From an uncultured Planctomycetota bacterium (GTDB lineage: Bacteria > Planctomycetota > Phycisphaerae > UBA1845 > Fen-1342): DNA of 64,000 bases. The translations under genes were made by a program, and so were the position numbers. This document shows positions 42,796-51,997 of this stretch, piece by piece (position 1 is the stretch's first letter; the number at the start of each line of letters is the position of its first letter). The notes beneath the pieces were generated by a model, which did not search any database, was not told the origin of the DNA, and worked only from the letters and a program-made list of their open reading frames with translations. Location: contig CAADGL010000010.1 of the NCBI GenBank assembly GCA_900696525.1, forward strand, positions 173,307 to 237,306. The letters are read 5' to 3'.

Positions 42796-43914
42796 ATGCT
42801 CGACCCGCGCATCACCAGGCTCGCCGACGTGCTCGTCAACTACTCCTGCGCCGTCAAGCCCGGCGACAAGATCCTCATCGAGGCCATCGACGTGCCGCAC
42901 GAGTTCACCTGCGAGTGCGTGCGGCTGGCGCGCGCGGCCGGCGGCCACCCGCTGGTCACGCTGAAGAGCAACCAGATCAACCGGGCGCTCATGCTGGCGG
43001 GCACACCCGACAACTGGAACCTCATCAAGGACGTCGAGAAGCTCCGCATGGAGAACGTGCAGTGCTACATCGGCGCCCGCGGCAACCCGAATGTCAGCGA
43101 GCTGTCGGACGTGCCGGCCGACAAGCAGAAGCTCTACGAATCGACCGTCTGGAAGCAGGTTCACGGCGACATCCGCGTCAAGAAGACGCGCTGGGTCGTC
43201 CTGCGCTGGCCCAGCCCCAGCATGGCCCAGATGGCGCAGATGTCCACCGAGGCGTTCGAGGACTTCTATTTCCGCGTCTGCACCATGGACTACGGCAAGA
43301 TGAGCCGCGCCATGCAGCCGCTCAAGGCCCGCATGGAGAAGACCGACCGCGTCCGCCTCAAGGGCCCGCGCGACACCGACCTGACCTTCAGCATCAAGGG
43401 CATCCCCGCCGTCTGCTGCGACGGCAGGCTCAACATCCCCGACGGCGAGGTCTTCACCGCCCCGGTGCGGAACAGCGTCAACGGCGTGATCCACTTCAAC
43501 ACGCCCACGCTCTACCGCGGCGTGACGCATGAGAACGTCCGCCTGGTCTTCAAGGAAGGCAAGATCGTCGAGGGCACGAGCAGCAACACCGCCAAGCTCA
43601 ACGAGGTGCTCGACACCGACGAGGGCGCCCGCTACGTCGGCGAGTTCGCCATCGGCTTCCACCCGCACATCACCAGCGCCATGAAAGACATCCTCTTCGA
43701 CGAGAAAATCGCCGGCAGCATCCACTTCACCCCCGGCCGCTGCTACGACGAGGCCAGCAACGGCAACGAGAGCGAGATCCACTGGGACCTGGTGCTGATC
43801 CAGCGGCCGGACCACGGCGGCGGGGAGATGTGGTTCGACAACGAGCTGGTGCGCAAGGACGGACGCTTCGTGACCAAGGACCTGGAGCCGCTGAACCCGG
43901 AGAACCTCACGTAG
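42796..43914 (+). CDS. M29 family aminopeptidase
   Basis: A 372-aa metallo-aminopeptidase of the AmpS/thermophilic aminopeptidase type, which removes N-terminal residues in the cytoplasm and uses two metal ions. Motifs include VNYSCAVKPGDKILIEA at the start, DLTFSIKGIPAVCCDGRLNI, PDGEVFTAPVRNSVNGVIHF with a metal-ligand Glu, VGEFAIGFHPHI and SIHFTPGRCYDE and ESEIHWDLVLI holding the further Glu/His ligands. AAGGAG lies 6 bases before the ATG at 42796. Single gene; the 486-base gap after it has no gene. Confidence 0.93.
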   Translation: MLDPRITRLADVLVNYSCAVKPGDKILIEAIDVPHEFTCECVRLARAAGGHPLVTLKSNQINRALMLAGTPDNWNLIKDVEKLRMENVQCYIGARGNPNVSELSDVPADKQKLYESTVWKQVHGDIRVKKTRWVVLRWPSPSMAQMAQMSTEAFEDFYFRVCTMDYGKMSRAMQPLKARMEKTDRVRLKGPRDTDLTFSIKGIPAVCCDGRLNIPDGEVFTAPVRNSVNGVIHFNTPTLYRGVTHENVRLVFKEGKIVEGTSSNTAKLNEVLDTDEGARYVGEFAIGFHPHITSAMKDILFDEKIAGSIHFTPGRCYDEASNGNESEIHWDLVLIQRPDHGGGEMWFDNELVRKDGRFVTKDLEPLNPENLT

Positions 43915-44400
43915 CATGAGGCGTCCCCGCCCTACGGCCGGCGGTTCGCCGCGGGCGCGCTGGGGATGCCCGGGCAGCTCCGGCGGCCTCAGCATCCGCA
44001 GGTAGCGATTGGCCGGGCGCTGGCCCGAGTACCACGCGTCGCCGCCCGGCGAGCCACACGGTTCGCCGGGGCGGTGCCGCTTGGGTGCACGCACGAACGA
44101 CGCCACACGACCTTCAACGGCGGCTGGCTGCGTGCTGCGTTGCGTGTTGCGTAACGCAGGCGCCGTCGGGGCTTCGGGGCTTCCGCCGCTCGCGCCGATT
44201 TGGCCAGCCGTCGCCAACCAACTAAGATAGCGCGGCTTCTCGAGGCCGAGCCGGCAGACACTGGAGCGCCGGCCGGCCGGGGCGGTCTGGGCAGGCGCAT
44301 GCGCCGGGGTCGTCTGGCGGCGCCGGGGAGCGGCCCCCGCGCTTGCGCTTGGGGCTCGGATCGAGCGGCCCGGTCTGCGCGGTAATCGGAGTAACGGGTC
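43915..44400. other. 486-base gap upstream of metH
   Basis: GC-rich sequence with no plausible coding frame. It has a hairpin-like TGCGTGCTGCGTTGCGTGTT-type stretch near 44130-44155 and GGGCTCGGATC near 44351, which is the core of the dispersed repeat. I looked for a cobalamin or SAM riboswitch before metH and did not find their conserved boxes. GGAG (44388-44391) lies 9 bases before the GTG at 44401. Confidence 0.55.
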
Positions 44401-44436
44401 GTGACTGAGCGGTACGGCGTGACTGAGCGGTGCGAC
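44401..44436 (+). repeat. 18-base tandem duplication at the metH start
   Basis: GTGACTGAGCGGTACGGC (44401-44418) is followed by GTGACTGAGCGGTGCGAC (44419-44436), 16 of 18 bases identical. Each copy begins with a GTG in the metH frame, so the gene has two equivalent starts. The Shine-Dalgarno spacing favours the first. Confidence 0.9.
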
Positions 44437-47400
44437 GGCGGCGACTTCCTGGCGGACTTGCGCGAGCGCGTGCTGGTCTTCGACGGCGCCATGGGCACCA
44501 GCCTGCACGCGCTCGATCTCACGCTGGACGACTACCGCGGGCTCGAGAACTGCGTCGAAATCCTGAACGAGACCCGCCCGGACGCAATCGAGCAGGTTCA
44601 CCGCGGCTTCCTCGACGTCGGCTGCGACGCCGTCGAGACCAACACCTTCGGCGCCAGCAAGATCGTGCTTTCCGAGTTCGGCCTGGCCGATCGCACGTAC
44701 GAGCTCAACGTGCTCGCCGCGCAGATCGCCCGCCGGGCCGTCGATGCGTATTCGACCGCGGCCCGCCGGCGCTTCGTCGTCGGCTCGATCGGCCCCGGGA
44801 CGAAGCTGATCTCGCTGCGGCAGACCGACTACGACACGATGCTCGACAGCTACTACGCGCAGGTGCTGGGCCTCATGGACGGCGGTGCCGACGTGCTGCT
44901 GATCGAGACCTGCCAGGACATCCTTCAGACCAAGACGGCGATACAGGCCGTGCGGCTGGCCTTCGACAAGCTCGGCCGGACGCTGCCGCTGATGTGCCAG
45001 GTCACGATGGAGACCACCGGCACGATGCTGATGGGCACCGACATCGCCGCGGCCTTGACGGCGATCGCGGTCTATCCGGAGGTGAGCGTGATCGGGCTGA
45101 ACTGCGCCACCGGCCCACAGGAGATGAGCCCGCACGTGCGCTACCTGGCCCAGAACTGCCCGCGGCCGATCAGCGTCCTGCCCAACGCCGGCCTGCCGCA
45201 GCTCGTCGGCGGCAAGACGCACTTCCCGCTCACGCCTGCGGAGCTGGCCCGCTGGCTGCGCGACTTCGTCGAGACCGACGGGGTGCGGATCGTCGGCGGC
45301 TGCTGCGGCACGACGCCGGCGCATCTGCGGGCGGTGGTGGAGGCGCTCGCGAATCGCCGATTGCCATCCGCTGTTCGCCAATCCACCTTCGAGCCCTCGT
45401 GCAGCTCGCTCTACCAGGCCGTCCCCTACCGTCAGGAGAGCAGCTTCCTGATCATCGGCGAGCGCTGCAACACGAACGGCTCGCGGCAGTTCAAGCGCCT
45501 GCTGGCCGAGGGTGATCTCGACGGGCTGGTGGCGATGGCGGTCGAGCAGGTCAAGGGCGAGGGCGCCCACGTCCTCGACGTCTGCGTCGATTACGTCGGC
45601 CGCGACGGCGTCCCCGACATGCAGAAGATCATCGCGCGTTTCGCCGGCGAAGTCACCGCGCCGCTCATGCTCGACAGCACGCAGGTCGACGTGCTCGAGG
45701 CCGGGCTCAAGCTCGCCGGCGGAAAGTGCATCATCAATTCGGTCAACCTCGAAGACGGCGAGGAGAAGCTCGCGAGGATCGCGCGGCTGTGCCGGCAGTA
45801 CGGCGCCGCGGTCGTCGCGCTGACGATCGACGAAGACCCGGTCGAGGCCATGGCCAAGACCGCCGACCGCAAGCTCGCCATCGCCGAGCGGATCCACGGC
45901 CTGCTCACGGGCAAGTACGGCCTCGCCGAAGAGGACATCTTCTGGGATTGCCTGACCTTCCCGATCACGACGGGCAACGAGGCCGATCGCCGCCTGGCGC
46001 TCGAGACGCTCGACGGCATCGCGCGGATCATGAAGCGCTTCCCGCGCTGCCAGTCGAGCCTGGGCGTCAGCAACGTCAGCTTCGGCCTCCAGCCCGCGGC
46101 CCGGGTCGTGCTCAACTCCGTGTTCCTGCACGAAGCCATCCAGCGCGGCCTGACCGCGGCGATCGTCCACGCCGGGAAGATTCTCCCGCGCAACAAGATC
46201 AGCGACGAGCGCTGGAAGGCCGCTCTCGACCTGGTCTACGACCGCCGCGACGCCGGCGACCCGCTCGAACGCTTCATCGGTCTGTTCGCCGACGGCGAGC
46301 CGCTCCCCGAGAAGGCGCGCATCGCCGACCTGCCCGTCGAGGAGCGGCTCAAACGGCGCATCATCGACGGCCAGCGCCCGGGCCTCGAGAGCGACCTCGA
46401 CGAGGCCCTGCGGATTCACCCGCCGCTCGACATCATCAACACCTTCCTGCTCGACGGCATGAAGGTCGTGGGCGAGCTGTTCGGCAACGGGCAGATGCAG
46501 CTCCCCTTCGTGCTCAAGTCCGCCGAGACGATGAAGGCCGCCGTCGCGCACCTCGAGCCGCACATGGAGAAGGCCAAGGGGGCCTCGCGCGGCAAGCTGG
46601 TGCTGGCGACGGTGCGCGGCGACGTGCACGACATCGGCAAGAACCTCGTCGACATCATCCTGACCAACAACGGCTACACGGTCTACAACCTGGGCATCAA
46701 GCAGCCCATCGGCAACGTGATCACCGCCTTCAGGGAGCACGACGCCGACGCGATCGGGCTCAGCGGGCTGCTGGTCAAGAGCACGCTCGTGATGCGCGAC
46801 GACCTGGGCGTACTGAACGAGCACGGCATCGACGCGCCCGTGATCCTGGGCGGCGCGGCCCTCACGCGGCAATACGTCGAGGAAGACCTGCGCGCCATCT
46901 ACAAGGGCCCCGTTCACTACGCCCGCGACGCCTTCGACGGCCTGCACCTGATGGGGCAGATTTGCGGGGCCGAAAGAGACGACGTGGCGCAGAGACGAGC
47001 TGACGAAGGAACGAAGGAACAAAGGCGCGAGCCGGCGCAAGAACCGATCCGGGCCCGTAGCGTAAGCGAGCGCCCGGCTCGGACCGCCGCGGTCGCCACG
47101 CCCGCCACGCCCGCCGCGCCCGCCGCGCCCGCCGGCCTGTTCCGGCCGGCGGCGGCTTCAACGGCGCAGGCCGAGGTCCACACGCGCAGCGCCGCTCAGC
47201 TCGGCCAGGAAGCCGAGCAACGCTTCGGCATGCGCGAGATCGAGGAGGACGCCGGCGATTCGGGCCGCGCCGCCGATCCGAGCCGCGCCCGGAAGGAAGC
47301 GCTCGCAACCGGCGCGCCGGCTCGAGGCCCGCATCCCCGCTCCGACATCGGCCACGAGCACCCCGTCCCGCGACCGCCGTTCTGGGGCTCGCGCGTGCTG

Positions 47401-48213
47401 GAGCGCATCGACCTGCGCGCTGCTCTGGGCTACATGAACGAAGTCATGCTCTTCCAGATTCAGTGGGGATTCCGCAAGAAGGGCCGCACACCCCAGCAGT
47501 GGCAGAAGTACGTCGACGCCGAGATCCGCCCCATCTACCGCGAGCTCGTGGCCCGCTGTCAGCGCGAGAACATCCTCCAGCCCCAGGCCGTCTACGGCTA
47601 CTGGCCCGCGAACTCCGACGGCGACGACCTCATCCTTTTCGACCCCCCGCGCACCGCCGACCGCCCCGAGCGCCACGGCGACGAAATCGCCCGCTTCACC
47701 TTCCCGCGCCAGCAGAGCCCGCCGTACTGGTGCCTGGCCGACTTCTGGCGACCCGTCAGCGCCGGCGTGCCCGACGTCGCCGCACTTCAGATTGTCACCG
47801 CCGGCCGCCGCGTCAGCGAGGTCGCCCGCGAGTGGTTCGCCGCCAACGATTACCGCCAGTACCTCTTCCTTCACGGCCTCGGCGTCGAGACGGCTGAGGC
47901 GCTGGCGGAAATGATTCACAAGCAAGTCCGCATGGAACTGGGCGTCGCGGACCGCGACGCGCGTGACCGCCAGCAGCTCTTCAAGCAGGGCTACCAGGGC
48001 GCCCGTTTCTCCTTCGGCTATCCCGCCTGCCCGAACCTCGAGGACCAGGCCATGCTCATGACGCTCCTGCGGCCCCAGCGCATCGGCGTGGTGCTCAGCG
48101 AGGAGTACCAGCTCGACCCGGAGCAGAGCACCAGCGCCCTCGTCACGTACCATCCCGCCGCACGCTACTTCAGCGTGCGCGCCAGCTCGTCAGAAGACCG
48201 TGGGAACCTCTGA
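44401..48213 (+). CDS. metH: Cobalamin-dependent methionine synthase
   Basis: MetH transfers a methyl group from methyltetrahydrofolate via cobalamin to homocysteine. The 1270-aa protein has all modules in order: homocysteine domain (FDGAMGTSLHALDL; zinc ligands in GLNCATGP and IVGGCCGTTP, to about residue 325), pterin-binding domain (FLIIGERCNTNGSRQFKRLL to about 610), cap and B12 domain with the cobalt-ligand His in RGDVHDIGKNLVDIIL (about 740), and the C-terminal activation domain (about 990 to the end). Between B12 and activation domains lies a linker of about 130 residues (857-990), rich in Ala, Arg, Pro and Glu, much longer than usual. It contains copies of an intergenic repeat. The start is the first GTG, 9 bases after GGAG. 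Confidence 0.96.
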   Translation: MTERYGVTERCDGGDFLADLRERVLVFDGAMGTSLHALDLTLDDYRGLENCVEILNETRPDAIEQVHRGFLDVGCDAVETNTFGASKIVLSEFGLADRTYELNVLAAQIARRAVDAYSTAARRRFVVGSIGPGTKLISLRQTDYDTMLDSYYAQVLGLMDGGADVLLIETCQDILQTKTAIQAVRLAFDKLGRTLPLMCQVTMETTGTMLMGTDIAAALTAIAVYPEVSVIGLNCATGPQEMSPHVRYLAQNCPRPISVLPNAGLPQLVGGKTHFPLTPAELARWLRDFVETDGVRIVGGCCGTTPAHLRAVVEALANRRLPSAVRQSTFEPSCSSLYQAVPYRQESSFLIIGERCNTNGSRQFKRLLAEGDLDGLVAMAVEQVKGEGAHVLDVCVDYVGRDGVPDMQKIIARFAGEVTAPLMLDSTQVDVLEAGLKLAGGKCIINSVNLEDGEEKLARIARLCRQYGAAVVALTIDEDPVEAMAKTADRKLAIAERIHGLLTGKYGLAEEDIFWDCLTFPITTGNEADRRLALETLDGIARIMKRFPRCQSSLGVSNVSFGLQPAARVVLNSVFLHEAIQRGLTAAIVHAGKILPRNKISDERWKAALDLVYDRRDAGDPLERFIGLFADGEPLPEKARIADLPVEERLKRRIIDGQRPGLESDLDEALRIHPPLDIINTFLLDGMKVVGELFGNGQMQLPFVLKSAETMKAAVAHLEPHMEKAKGASRGKLVLATVRGDVHDIGKNLVDIILTNNGYTVYNLGIKQPIGNVITAFREHDADAIGLSGLLVKSTLVMRDDLGVLNEHGIDAPVILGGAALTRQYVEEDLRAIYKGPVHYARDAFDGLHLMGQICGAERDDVAQRRADEGTKEQRREPAQEPIRARSVSERPARTAAVATPATPAAPAAPAGLFRPAAASTAQAEVHTRSAAQLGQEAEQRFGMREIEEDAGDSGRAADPSRARKEALATGAPARGPHPRSDIGHEHPVPRPPFWGSRVLERIDLRAALGYMNEVMLFQIQWGFRKKGRTPQQWQKYVDAEIRPIYRELVARCQRENILQPQAVYGYWPANSDGDDLILFDPPRTADRPERHGDEIARFTFPRQQSPPYWCLADFWRPVSAGVPDVAALQIVTAGRRVSEVAREWFAANDYRQYLFLHGLGVETAEALAEMIHKQVRMELGVADRDARDRQQLFKQGYQGARFSFGYPACPNLEDQAMLMTLLRPQRIGVVLSEEYQLDPEQSTSALVTYHPAARYFSVRASSSEDRGNL
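47046..47310 (-). repeat. Dispersed repeat copies inside the metH linker
   Basis: On the minus strand, 47310-47275 reads GGTTGCGAGCGCTTCCTTCC followed by GGGCGCGGCTCGGATC, matching the intergenic copies at 27040-27074 and 55675-55710. A second related copy covers 47075-47046 (GGCGCTCGCTTACGC then TACGGGCCCGGATC). Both are translated as part of the MetH linker. Confidence 0.6.
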
Positions 48214-48470
48214 AGCGTGTGGCACAGGCCATCCGCCTGCGCGTCACGCCGCGCAGGTCGCCGGTGTCCTTCGCCGACGGGGCCGCTGCTCCGACGGCTC
48301 CGTGCAGATTCTGCGCGGGCGCCGGGCCGAGCACGATCATCACCCGCGCGGCAGGAGGCGACGGTTCGAGATGCTCGATGCCAAACCGAGTCGGCGGTTC
48401 AAGCTCGACTTCCGGCGAGTCCGATAGCCAAGCGCGGCTTGCGCACCAGACCCCCGCTTCGGAGACCGCC
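48214..48470. other. Gap after metH with dispersed repeat word
   Basis: 257 bases. CGTGTGGCACAGGC at 48216-48229 is followed by CATCCGCCTG, which gives a small hairpin (CAGGC/GCCTG) just after the metH stop and could act in RNA processing or weak termination; no T-run follows. An in-frame extension of the next gene runs through here but reads as non-coding. Confidence 0.5.
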
Positions 48471-49829
48471 GTGAACATCCTGTTTCTGCTACAGCCGGGC
48501 CAGCAGACGCGTCTGATCTTCCGCGACATGATTCGCGGGGCGGAGCGGCTGGGCCATCGGGTGATGACGCTGGAGCTGCTGCCGATCGAGCGGATGTACC
48601 AGCGCGCCGCGGCGCAGCGGCAGGAGCTGTGCAACGACATGTCGGAACTGGTCTCCAGCTTCATCAAGCAGAACCACGTGCGGCTGTCGGTGGGGATGTG
48701 GGCCAACGGGCTGAGCGCGTTCTCCGCGGTGCAGCGCGAGGGCGGGCCGGTCTCGTTCTACGACGCGATCGGCGAGCCGCACGCGCTGATCTGGCTCGAC
48801 GCGCCGCACAAGGCGCACGAAGGCGGGGTGCGCGAGCACCTTTCGGGCACGATCTTCCGCGGCCCGATGCTGTATCACTACACCAACAACGCCGGCACGG
48901 CGCGCGAGATGACCGAGCTGTACGGCTGGCCGAACGTCGCCGACCTGCCCTGGGGCGTCGACCCCGACGCGTTCACGCCCTACGGCAATGTCAACAAGGA
49001 GTTCGACATCGTCTTCTGCGGCGGGGGCAACGGCGGTGGCGACACGAACCCGACGCCGCTGATGCTCGAGGAAGTGAGCAAGGACGAGCCCGACGTGGAG
49101 CGCATCCGTCACGACCTGGCGGAGCGGCTGATCCCGCGGCTGGAGCAGATCGTGGCGCGGGTGGCCGCGCCGCAGCAGGCGGCGCTGCGGCAGGTGTGCA
49201 TGCTGATGCGGCAGTCGCAGCTTGAGCGGCGCGACACGCCGCTGCTCGACCGGCTGGAGGGCGTGGCGCGGCAGGACGGTGGGCTGGCCGGCGCAGTGCA
49301 GGCGCTGAAGCGCGACCCGGTGCTGTACAGCGAGCTGGCGTTCGCGCTGCGGTCGATCGAGCACTTCCAGCGCGCGTTCGTGGTGACGTACCTGGCGCGC
49401 TACTTCAAGGTCGCCACGTATGGCGCCATGGACCTGAAGGACTGGGGCTGCAAGGCCGTGCGGCTGGGGCCGGTCGAGCACGAGCAGCAGGCCCGCGTCT
49501 ACTCCCGCGGACGCATCGGCCTGAGCATCATGCGTCACGAAGACGAGATCGGCGTTCACCTGAAGCCATTTGAGATCACGGCGTGCGGGCTGGCGTGCCT
49601 GTGCGGACGCCGGCCCGGCCTTGACGAGCTGTTCGAGGACGACCGCGAGATCGTCAGCTTCGCGAGTCCGCTCGAAGCCCGCCTCAAGGCCGAGCGGCTG
49701 CTCCGCGAGCCGGACCGGCTGCGGGAGATCTCGGCGGCGGGCCGGGTTCGCACGCTGAGCCGGCACACGTGGGCGCAGCGGATGGAATCGCTGATTCGAT
49801 TCGTGGGAGCGCGCAGCGGGCGCTGGTAG
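48471..49829 (+). CDS. CgeB-like glycosyltransferase
   Basis: A 452-aa protein starting at GTG 48471 (MNILFLLQPGQQTRLIFRDM), a typical Rossmann-strand opening of a GT-B glycosyltransferase. The C-terminal half carries the glycosyl transferases group 1/CgeB pattern: KAVRLGPVEHEQQARVYSRG, IGLSIMRHEDEIGVHLKPFE, ITACGLACLCGRRPGLDELF and LREISAAGRVRTLSRHTWAQ. The E-x-x-A-C-G loop and following R-x-G-L-x-E-x-F segment are the donor-binding region. A charged helical insertion sits at about residues 200-290. No signal peptide. Alone in its transcription direction; the acceptor and sugar are unknown. Upstream codons to 48219 are not credible. Confidence 0.85.
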   Translation: MNILFLLQPGQQTRLIFRDMIRGAERLGHRVMTLELLPIERMYQRAAAQRQELCNDMSELVSSFIKQNHVRLSVGMWANGLSAFSAVQREGGPVSFYDAIGEPHALIWLDAPHKAHEGGVREHLSGTIFRGPMLYHYTNNAGTAREMTELYGWPNVADLPWGVDPDAFTPYGNVNKEFDIVFCGGGNGGGDTNPTPLMLEEVSKDEPDVERIRHDLAERLIPRLEQIVARVAAPQQAALRQVCMLMRQSQLERRDTPLLDRLEGVARQDGGLAGAVQALKRDPVLYSELAFALRSIEHFQRAFVVTYLARYFKVATYGAMDLKDWGCKAVRLGPVEHEQQARVYSRGRIGLSIMRHEDEIGVHLKPFEITACGLACLCGRRPGLDELFEDDREIVSFASPLEARLKAERLLREPDRLREISAAGRVRTLSRHTWAQRMESLIRFVGARSGRW

Positions 49830-49844
49830 CGCCGTCTGGGGCCG

Positions 49845-50990
49845 CTAGTCGAGCTGCTTCTGGAAGCGCAGCACGCTGGCCGCGAGGATCACGGCGCAGC
49901 ACGCCGCCAGCGCCAGCACGTGCGGCCACAGGTCGGCCAGGTCGGCGGCGCGCAGGATCACGCCGCGCAGGATCTCCAGAAAGTGCGTCACCGGGATGGC
50001 GCAGGAGATCAGGTAGATCGGCAGGGGCATCGCGTCGCGCGGGAACATGAAGCCCGACAGCAGGATCGACGGCAGCATGATGAGGAACGCGATCTGAATC
50101 GCCTGGAGCTGCGTGCGCGCGATCGTCGAGACCAGCAGCCCCAGCCCCAGCGCCGTCACCAGGAACAGCAGGCACAGCGCCAGCAGCAGCACCAGGCTCC
50201 CGCTGATCGGCACCCCGAACACGAACACCATCACCAGCAGCACCAGCAGCGTCTCGGCGAAGCCGATGCCGGCGTAGGGCACGAGCTTGCCGAACATCAG
50301 CCCCAGCCTGCCGACCGGCGTGACAAAGAGCTGCTCCAGCGTGCCCTGCTCGCGCTCGCGCACGATGGCGAATGACGTCAGGAACAGCGTCACGAGCTGC
50401 ATGATGATCCCCACCAGCGCCGGCACGAAGAAGCGCGCACTGACGAGGTCCGGGTTGAACAGCAGCCGCGGCCGCACTTCGATCGGCGGCGCCAGCGCCC
50501 CGAACGGGTCGCGCGCCGGCGCGAACTGCCGCGCCTCCGCCGCCCCGCGCGCCCGCCGCAGCGACAGGTTCAGGCTCAGCAGGTTGGCGGTGTTCAGCGC
50601 GGTCATCGCCACCTGCGAGTCGCTGCCGTCGATCAGCACCTGCAACGACGTGCGCTCGCCGCGCAGCAGCCGGTCGGAGAAGTCCGGCGGGATCTTGATG
50701 GCCACCTTGGCCCGGCCGGAGGTGACGGCGTGCTCGAACTCGTCGTCGGTCGCGGCGCGGCCGACGACGCGGAAGGTGCGCGTGTTGGAGAACGCTTCGA
50801 CCAGCTCGCGGGCCTCGCGCCGTCCGTCGAGGTCGTAGACGACGGTGCGGACGTTCTCGATCGTCGTGTCGATCGCGTAGCCGAAGATCGTCAGCTGGAT
50901 CACGGGCACCACGAAGGCGAAAAAGAGCGTGACCGGCTCGCGCCGGATGTGGGCGAGCTCCTTGAGCAGGATGGCCCAGAATCCGCTCAT
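49845..50990 (-). CDS. ABC-2 type permease (YhhJ/YbhR-like)
   Basis: A 381-aa inner-membrane permease with one N-terminal helix, an extracytoplasmic loop of about 140 residues (VRTVVYDLDGRREARELVEA onward) and five C-terminal helices. The coupling motif is FAIVREREQGTLEQLFVTPV. This layout is that of YhhJ/YbhR/YbhS subunits that work with HlyD-like adaptors. The ATG overlaps the end of the ATPase gene as ATGA. It is the last of four coupled genes on the minus strand. Only one permease is present, so it should form a homodimer. Confidence 0.94.
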   Translation of the reverse strand: MSGFWAILLKELAHIRREPVTLFFAFVVPVIQLTIFGYAIDTTIENVRTVVYDLDGRREARELVEAFSNTRTFRVVGRAATDDEFEHAVTSGRAKVAIKIPPDFSDRLLRGERTSLQVLIDGSDSQVAMTALNTANLLSLNLSLRRARGAAEARQFAPARDPFGALAPPIEVRPRLLFNPDLVSARFFVPALVGIIMQLVTLFLTSFAIVREREQGTLEQLFVTPVGRLGLMFGKLVPYAGIGFAETLLVLLVMVFVFGVPISGSLVLLLALCLLFLVTALGLGLLVSTIARTQLQAIQIAFLIMLPSILLSGFMFPRDAMPLPIYLISCAIPVTHFLEILRGVILRAADLADLWPHVLALAACCAVILAASVLRFQKQLD

Positions 50991-51997
50991 GCGCCGCGGC
51001 TCCCCACGGTGGCGACGGCTTCCGCACCCGGCTGGTCCGCGGCGCGGCTCAGCGTCACGAACACGTCTTCGAGCGTCGGGTCGATCGCCCGCGCGATCAC
51101 GTCGGCCGCCGCCGCGGCGCCCGAATCGAGCTCCGCCAGGGCCGCGCGAAGCGTCTCCGCGGTCTGAGGTTCGCCGGCGAGGACGTGCAGGGCCTCGCCG
51201 AAGAGCGTGGCGTCGCGCACGCCCGCGAGCCGCCGCAGCAGCCCCAGCGCCCGCGCGGGCCGCGGCGTGCGCAGCTCGAAGCGCCGCGTGCCCGGAGGGG
51301 TGACCTGCGGCAGGCGTTTCAGCTCATCGGGCCGGCCGAACGCGATCAGCCGGGCCGTGTGCAGGTAGGCCACGTGCGAGCAGCGCTCGGCCTCGTCCAT
51401 GTAATGCGTCGTGACGAAGAGCGTGACTCCCCGGCCGCTGAGCGTGAACAGCAGGTCCCACAGGTCGCGCCGCGCAACGGGGTCGATGCCGGCGGTGGGC
51501 TCGTCGAGGAAGAGCATCTCGGGCTCGTGGATCAGCGCGCAGGCGAGCGCCAGGCGCTGCTTCCAGCCGCCGGACAGCGTCCGGGCGAGCTGCCCCAGCC
51601 GCGGGCGCATGCCGACAAGGTCGAGCAGCTCGTCCTTGCGGCGTTTCAGTTGCGCCCGCGGCAGGCCGTAGATGCGACCGTAGAAGTCCAGGTTCTCCTC
51701 GACGCTCAGGTCGCCGTACAGGCTGAAGCGCTGCGACATGTAGCCGATGCGGCGCTTGATGCGCTCGGGCTCGGCGGCGACGTCGTGGCCCAGGACGGCG
51801 GCGCGCCCGTCGCTGGGCCTGAGCACCCCACACAGCATGCGGATGAGCGTCGATTTGCCGCTGCCGTTCGGGCCGAGCATGCCGAGAACGGCGGCGCGAG
51901 GGACGACGAAGGAGACGTCGTGGACGGCGGTGAGACGGCCGAAGCGCCGCGTGAGACGCCGCACGTCGATGGCTGGCTCTGCGGATTCGCGGATCAT
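50987..51997 (-). CDS. ABC transporter ATP-binding protein (YbhF-like)
   Basis: A 336-aa ATPase: Walker A GPNGSGKST, signature TLSGGWKQRLALACAL, Walker B MLFLDEPTAGIDPVARR and H-loop LFVTTHYMDEAE. A C-terminal domain of about 100 residues follows and ends DPTLEDVFVTLSRAADQPGA, the usual end of drug-export ATPases. Unlike E. coli YbhF it holds only one nucleotide-binding domain. Its ATG overlaps the HlyD-like gene and its end overlaps the permease gene, each by 4 bases. Confidence 0.94.
   Translation of the reverse strand: MIRESAEPAIDVRRLTRRFGRLTAVHDVSFVVPRAAVLGMLGPNGSGKSTLIRMLCGVLRPSDGRAAVLGHDVAAEPERIKRRIGYMSQRFSLYGDLSVEENLDFYGRIYGLPRAQLKRRKDELLDLVGMRPRLGQLARTLSGGWKQRLALACALIHEPEMLFLDEPTAGIDPVARRDLWDLLFTLSGRGVTLFVTTHYMDEAERCSHVAYLHTARLIAFGRPDELKRLPQVTPPGTRRFELRTPRPARALGLLRRLAGVRDATLFGEALHVLAGEPQTAETLRAALAELDSGAAAAADVIARAIDPTLEDVFVTLSRAADQPGAEAVATVGSRGA

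Noticed and set aside
43915..44400. Cobalamin or SAM riboswitch before metH
   Set aside because: The conserved boxes of these riboswitches were not found by eye; a covariance-model search would settle it.
42658..47040. Very long minus-strand open frame (about 1460 codons) antisense to the aminopeptidase and metH genes
   Set aside because: It is opposite two well-supported genes, its translation is mostly Arg/Ala/Asp/Val repeats without domains, and such open antisense frames are normal at high GC.
48219..48470. 84-codon N-terminal extension of the CgeB-like protein
   Set aside because: Reads as Arg/Ser/Ala-rich non-coding sequence and includes the dispersed repeat; the GT-B fold starts at 48471.
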